Shown piece after piece: positions 7,167-9,556 of a stretch of DNA of 9,556 nucleotides (the stretch's first letter is position 1; the number at the start of each line of letters is the position of its first letter). The position numbers were made by a program, and so were the translations under genes. Under the pieces are notes generated by a model. It saw only the letters and a list, made by a program, of their open reading frames with translations, did not search any database and was not told the DNA's origin. The stretch comes from an uncultured Pirellulaceae bacterium (lineage in GTDB: Bacteria; Planctomycetota; Planctomycetia; Pirellulales; Pirellulaceae): NCBI GenBank assembly GCA_947258905.1, contig CAMYKF010000680.1, positions 1 to 9,556 on the forward strand, written 5' to 3'.

Positions 7167-8063
7167 ATGGGTTACGGTGAATTGATGGCGATGGGTGCCG
7201 CGGCCTGCTGGGCATTGTCCAGCGTCATCTATGCCCGCGCGCGACTTTCCGCCTGGACGATCAACTTTGCCAAAAACGTGCTGGGCGCGATCCTGGTGTT
7301 CCTGAATCTGTGGCTGTTGTGGCTGATCACCGGTCAGGGCTTTCTGGTGTTCAGCGGGCAAGCCTGGTTTTATTTGGTGGTCAGCGGTCTGATTGGCATT
7401 GCGCTGGGCGATACCTGCTATTTTCGCAGCCTGCAGATACTCGGGCCGCGCCGCTCGCTGGTCGTGGCTACCACCGCGCCGATATTCGGAGCGGCGTTTG
7501 GCTGGTTGTGGCTGGACGAATGGTTGTCACTGAACAGCATGTTTGGCATTGGGATCGCCATTGTCGGCATTGGCATGGTGGTGGTGGAGAAGCGGGCTCG
7601 AGTCGAGGCGCCGGATCTGTTTCCGGGACGCGAACGAACCGGAATTTTGCTGGGGCTGATCGCTGCCATGTGTCAGGCCGCCGGCGGTGCCATCTCCAAA
7701 CTGGGTATGCGCGAATGCTCGGCACTGGAAGCCACCTTTGTCCGCTTGCTGGCCGCGGTGGTCGTGGCCCTGATTATTTTTGGTGGCACGAGGCGACTCA
7801 AAAGCACTTGCCAGGACATTCTTAAGCCCGACAATTTTAAAAAGCTGTTGCCGGCAGCAGCGCTGGGTACGTGGCTGGGAATCTGGTTCAGCCAGATTGG
7901 ATTCAAGTACGCCGATGTGGCGATTGCCACGATGTTGATGTCCACCAGTCCGCTGTTTGCCATTCCGCTGGTGCGGATGTTTGACGGCCATTCAATCTCA
8001 CTCCGCGCCGTCATCTGGACTGCAGTGGCCATTTTCGGAATTACGATTGCCGTCAGTGCGTGA
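7167..8063 (+). CDS. EamA/DMT-superfamily transporter, ten transmembrane helices
   Basis: A 298-residue inner-membrane carrier of the drug/metabolite transporter superfamily, with two EamA repeats (about 5-140 and 158-296), each with five hydrophobic helices. The first repeat carries the family signature around TTAPIFGAAFGWLWLDEWLS (102-121) with the usual acidic pair D117-E118; the second has the matching stretch MSTSPLFAIPLVRMFDGHSI (258-277), where the common glutamate is replaced by DGH. The linker (141-157) is charged and cytoplasmic. The ATG at 7167 has GGGGAG at 7151-7156 as a likely ribosome binding site; an ATG at 7185 in the same frame is a less likely start. The gene lies 62 bases after yraN with no promoter seen between, so it is probably the last gene of that transcript. 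The substrate cannot be predicted; members export amino acids, metabolites or drugs. Confidence 0.9.
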   Translation: MGYGELMAMGAAACWALSSVIYARARLSAWTINFAKNVLGAILVFLNLWLLWLITGQGFLVFSGQAWFYLVVSGLIGIALGDTCYFRSLQILGPRRSLVVATTAPIFGAAFGWLWLDEWLSLNSMFGIGIAIVGIGMVVVEKRARVEAPDLFPGRERTGILLGLIAAMCQAAGGAISKLGMRECSALEATFVRLLAAVVVALIIFGGTRRLKSTCQDILKPDNFKKLLPAAALGTWLGIWFSQIGFKYADVAIATMLMSTSPLFAIPLVRMFDGHSISLRAVIWTAVAIFGITIAVSA

Positions 8064-8075
8064 TGGGTCAGGTTC

Positions 8076-8137
8076 CGTAGCGGTGCCTTCCAGCCGCCGT
8101 CCCCGGATCCATTCGGCGGCTGGAAGGCACCGCTACG
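8076..8137. repeat. perfect 24-bp inverted repeat between convergent eamA and queC genes
   Basis: The left arm (8076-8099, beginning CGTAGCGGTGCCTTCCAGCC) and right arm (8114-8137) are exact reverse complements over all 24 positions, separated by a 14-base loop (8100-8113). As RNA from either strand this would be a very stable stem. It fills most of the gap between the converging transporter and queC genes, and the right arm contains the queC stop codon (TAG, complement of 8133-8135). No T-run follows on either side. A role as bidirectional terminator or mRNA 3' protector fits the position; arm length and GC content also fit a dispersed mobile palindrome, and I recall similar sequences in other planctomycetes without being able to check. 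Confidence 0.75.
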
Positions 8138-8924
8138 ACTGTTGTTGCTGACTCTGCAACTCAAGCGCCTGCTCAAGCGTGCGTTCCCAGTCCTCGGCGT
8201 ACTGAATTGGGTCCACGCGGCCGATCGCGTGAAAAGCCAGTACCCGTTCCACATCCGACCCGGTCAGTCCATGCGCACGTCCTGACGCATCGGGCTGGTA
8301 ACTGGTCAGTGTGTTAGCGAAGACCTGATCGAAATCGAGTCCCAATGCCCGGGTCGACTGCAGTGCGTCACGCAAGATGTCCGCCTTGTCGAATTCGAGG
8401 TACGGCAAATACAACTCGACCTTGTCCGCATCCCAGTTACCCGTCTGAAACGCCTGCCACAGGTCTCGGTAGAACTTTGGCCGGCAATCGGGATAAATGG
8501 CGTGATCACCCGAGTGCACGCCCAGACATAAACGAACCGGATGTGCCTGATTCTGTCCAATCGACCAAGCCACGGCATAGGCAATGGACGCAAAGATCGC
8601 ATTGCGATTGGGAACCACCGTCTCTTTCATGTTGTCTTGCTCGTAGTGCCCGAGCGGGACATTACGATCCTGATCGATCAGGGCGGAATCGAGCAGCGGC
8701 CCCAGCGAGCTGAGGTCGACAATTTGGTAGTCGATGGGTTGACCATGCTGTTGCAGGTATTGGAGGTTGCGTTGCAGAAAATCCAGCTCAATCGCGTGTT
8801 TTTGACCATAACGAAAACTGATGCCGCAAACGGCCTGCCCCTCGGCCAGCAATCGTAACAGGAGACTGGTGGAATCCATGCCCCCGCTCAGACAGACAAC
8901 GGCATGTTGTTTTTTTGGTTTCAT
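8133..8924 (-). CDS. queC: QueC-like 7-cyano-7-deazaguanine (preQ0) synthase lacking zinc-site cysteines
   Basis: A 263-residue homologue of QueC, the cytoplasmic ATP-dependent enzyme that turns 7-carboxy-7-deazaguanine plus ammonia into preQ0 for queuosine and related modified bases. It has the PP-loop SGGMDSTS (13-20), FRYGQKHAIEL (37-47), VVPNRNAIF (103-111), GVHSGDHAIYPDCRPKFY (135-152) and the end pattern GRVDPIQY (235-242). The C-terminal zinc site, normally four cysteines (SCY then CGxCxxCxxR), reads TSY (207-209) and HGLTGSDVER (218-227): the ligands align with S208, H218, T221 and D224. The flanking pattern and frame are intact, so this is not a frameshift. The ATG at 8924 puts the PP-loop at residue 13 as usual; an upstream TTG would add 16 unlikely residues. 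No other queuosine gene is in the window. It may be a true QueC without zinc or a PP-loop paralogue with a changed substrate. Confidence 0.88.
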   Translation of the reverse strand: MKPKKQHAVVCLSGGMDSTSLLLRLLAEGQAVCGISFRYGQKHAIELDFLQRNLQYLQQHGQPIDYQIVDLSSLGPLLDSALIDQDRNVPLGHYEQDNMKETVVPNRNAIFASIAYAVAWSIGQNQAHPVRLCLGVHSGDHAIYPDCRPKFYRDLWQAFQTGNWDADKVELYLPYLEFDKADILRDALQSTRALGLDFDQVFANTLTSYQPDASGRAHGLTGSDVERVLAFHAIGRVDPIQYAEDWERTLEQALELQSQQQQS

Positions 8925-8953
8925 GGGCCTTTTTCCCCAACTGCAACCGTACC

Positions 8954-8982
8954 TTGGCGGTCCACTTGGCAACTCGCATAAT
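8954..8982 (+). promoter_or_regulatory. possible promoter of the WYL-type regulator gene
   Basis: TTGGCG (8954-8959) and CATAAT (8977-8982) are 17 bases apart, matching four and five of six consensus positions. Transcription from about 8989 would leave a 56-base leader before the ATG at 9045. The 120-base gap is shared with the divergent queC gene, for which I see no convincing promoter. Autoregulation by the WYL protein from this gap is plausible but no clear operator dyad is visible. Confidence 0.4.
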
Positions 8983-9044
8983 CAGTGTCTTCATCATCGG
9001 CGATTTTTGCCGGCGGGCAACACGGGCACGAGGCACGGACGACC

Positions 9045-9556
9045 ATGGCCAGAAATGAACAACTGATTCGGCAGCACAAAATCCTGCAGATTCTCGAACG
9101 AGTCCGCTTTGGAAAAACGCTGGAGGAAATCCAGCAGGATGTCGTGGACGAACTCGGCCTGACATCCATTCACAAACGCACCTTGCGCCGCGACCTGGAA
9201 GCGCTGCAGGCCGCCGGCATCGATGTCCAGCAGCACGACACGCAGCGTGGCAAGGTCTGGAAACTAGGTCCGCTGGCCAAGTCCACAACCAAGATCAGTG
9301 TGTCATCTACCGAGTTGATCGCACTGGCCCTGGGTCGTCGGCTGATGATCCCGCTGGCTGGCACACCGTTCTATCGCGGTATCGAATCGTTCTGGAAAAA
9401 GGTGCAGGAGGAAATTCCCTCCAGCGTGCTGGACCACTACGAAAAGTACTGGAAAACCCTGAAGGTGCAGGGAGTGACGGTTAAATCCTACGAAGACCAC
9501 CACGGCATGTTGAACACGATTCATCGCGCCATCACCGAGCACCGGGTGCTGGAAGT
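9045..9556 (+). CDS. DeoR-type HTH / WYL-family transcriptional regulator, 3' end outside window
   Basis: The first 170 codons of a DNA-binding regulator; the frame is open to the last base. Residues 5-75 form a winged helix-turn-helix: RQHKILQILERV (9-20), KTLEEIQQDV (24-33), the recognition helix region HKRTLRRDLEALQAAGI (43-59), and a wing ending RGKVWKL (68-74). Residues 86-170 (SVSSTELIALALGRRL and following helices) match the linker usually found before a WYL domain, where full proteins have about 310-340 residues. The WYL domain itself, a probable ligand sensor for nucleic acid or nucleotides, would begin just past the window edge. The ATG at 9045 gives a normal N-terminus; a GAGG about 11 bases upstream is a weak ribosome binding site. 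It is divergent from queC. WYL regulators are known to control DNA-damage and phage-defence genes, but no target can be named here. Confidence 0.85.
   Translation, partial: MARNEQLIRQHKILQILERVRFGKTLEEIQQDVVDELGLTSIHKRTLRRDLEALQAAGIDVQQHDTQRGKVWKLGPLAKSTTKISVSSTELIALALGRRLMIPLAGTPFYRGIESFWKKVQEEIPSSVLDHYEKYWKTLKVQGVTVKSYEDHHGMLNTIHRAITEHRVLE

Noticed and set aside
8925..8972. Longer QueC starting from TTG at 8972
   Set aside because: The 16 extra residues do not look like QueC, and the ATG at 8924 places the PP-loop at the usual distance.
1..9556. Known defence island, mobile element or secretion cluster
   Set aside because: No transposase, integrase, nuclease-effector, toxin-antitoxin or CRISPR gene was seen; the helicase and YraN are ordinary housekeeping families and are in separate transcription units.

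Overview
The window looks like chromosomal DNA of a planctomycete (phylum Planctomycetota, perhaps Pirellulales-like). The evidence is an ECF-type sigma factor followed by a transmembrane Ser/Thr kinase with TPR repeats, the exact wording of the kinase motifs, moderately GC-rich DNA, few clear Shine-Dalgarno sites, and gene-border palindromes of a kind I recall from this phylum. No species can be named from the sequence alone. Apart from the ECF-kinase pair, the genes are mostly housekeeping. I see no tRNA, rRNA, CRISPR array, transposase, integrase or prophage gene.

Layout. At 1-210 is the 3' end of a sigma-70/ECF gene (region 4 only). A two-hairpin element at 226-270 separates it from a 1023-residue membrane-bound Ser/Thr kinase with TPRs (296-3367). 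The kinase gene converges, across 55 bases holding two small hairpins, on a UvrD/PcrA/Rep-type helicase gene on the minus strand (3423-5384, GTG start). The 426-base gap at 5385-5810 holds two well-formed sigma-70-type promoters pointing away from each other: one for the helicase, one for a plus-strand set of three genes. That set is a YfgM-like single-span TPR protein (5811-6653), a YraN/UPF0102 nuclease-fold protein (6664-7104) and a ten-helix EamA/DMT transporter (7167-8063). The TPR gene has a leader of about 209 bases containing a possible 36-codon upstream ORF. The transporter gene converges on a QueC homologue on the minus strand (8133-8924) across a perfect 24-bp inverted repeat (8076-8137) whose right arm supplies the queC stop codon. 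Divergent from queC, a DeoR-HTH/WYL-type regulator begins at 9045 and runs off the window end.

How they may work together. The sigma factor and kinase form a signalling pair of a type known from planctomycetes: the kinase probably senses something through its extracytoplasmic TPR half and acts on the sigma factor or its output. The helicase serves DNA repair and replication restart. The TPR-yraN-eamA genes are probably co-transcribed but share no obvious pathway. QueC belongs to preQ0/queuosine synthesis, yet this copy has lost all four cysteines of the family's zinc site, which is the most notable protein-level oddity here. I found no convincing new multi-gene system. The best leads are the cysteine-less QueC, the two palindromic elements, and the corrected start and promoter layout between the helicase and TPR genes.
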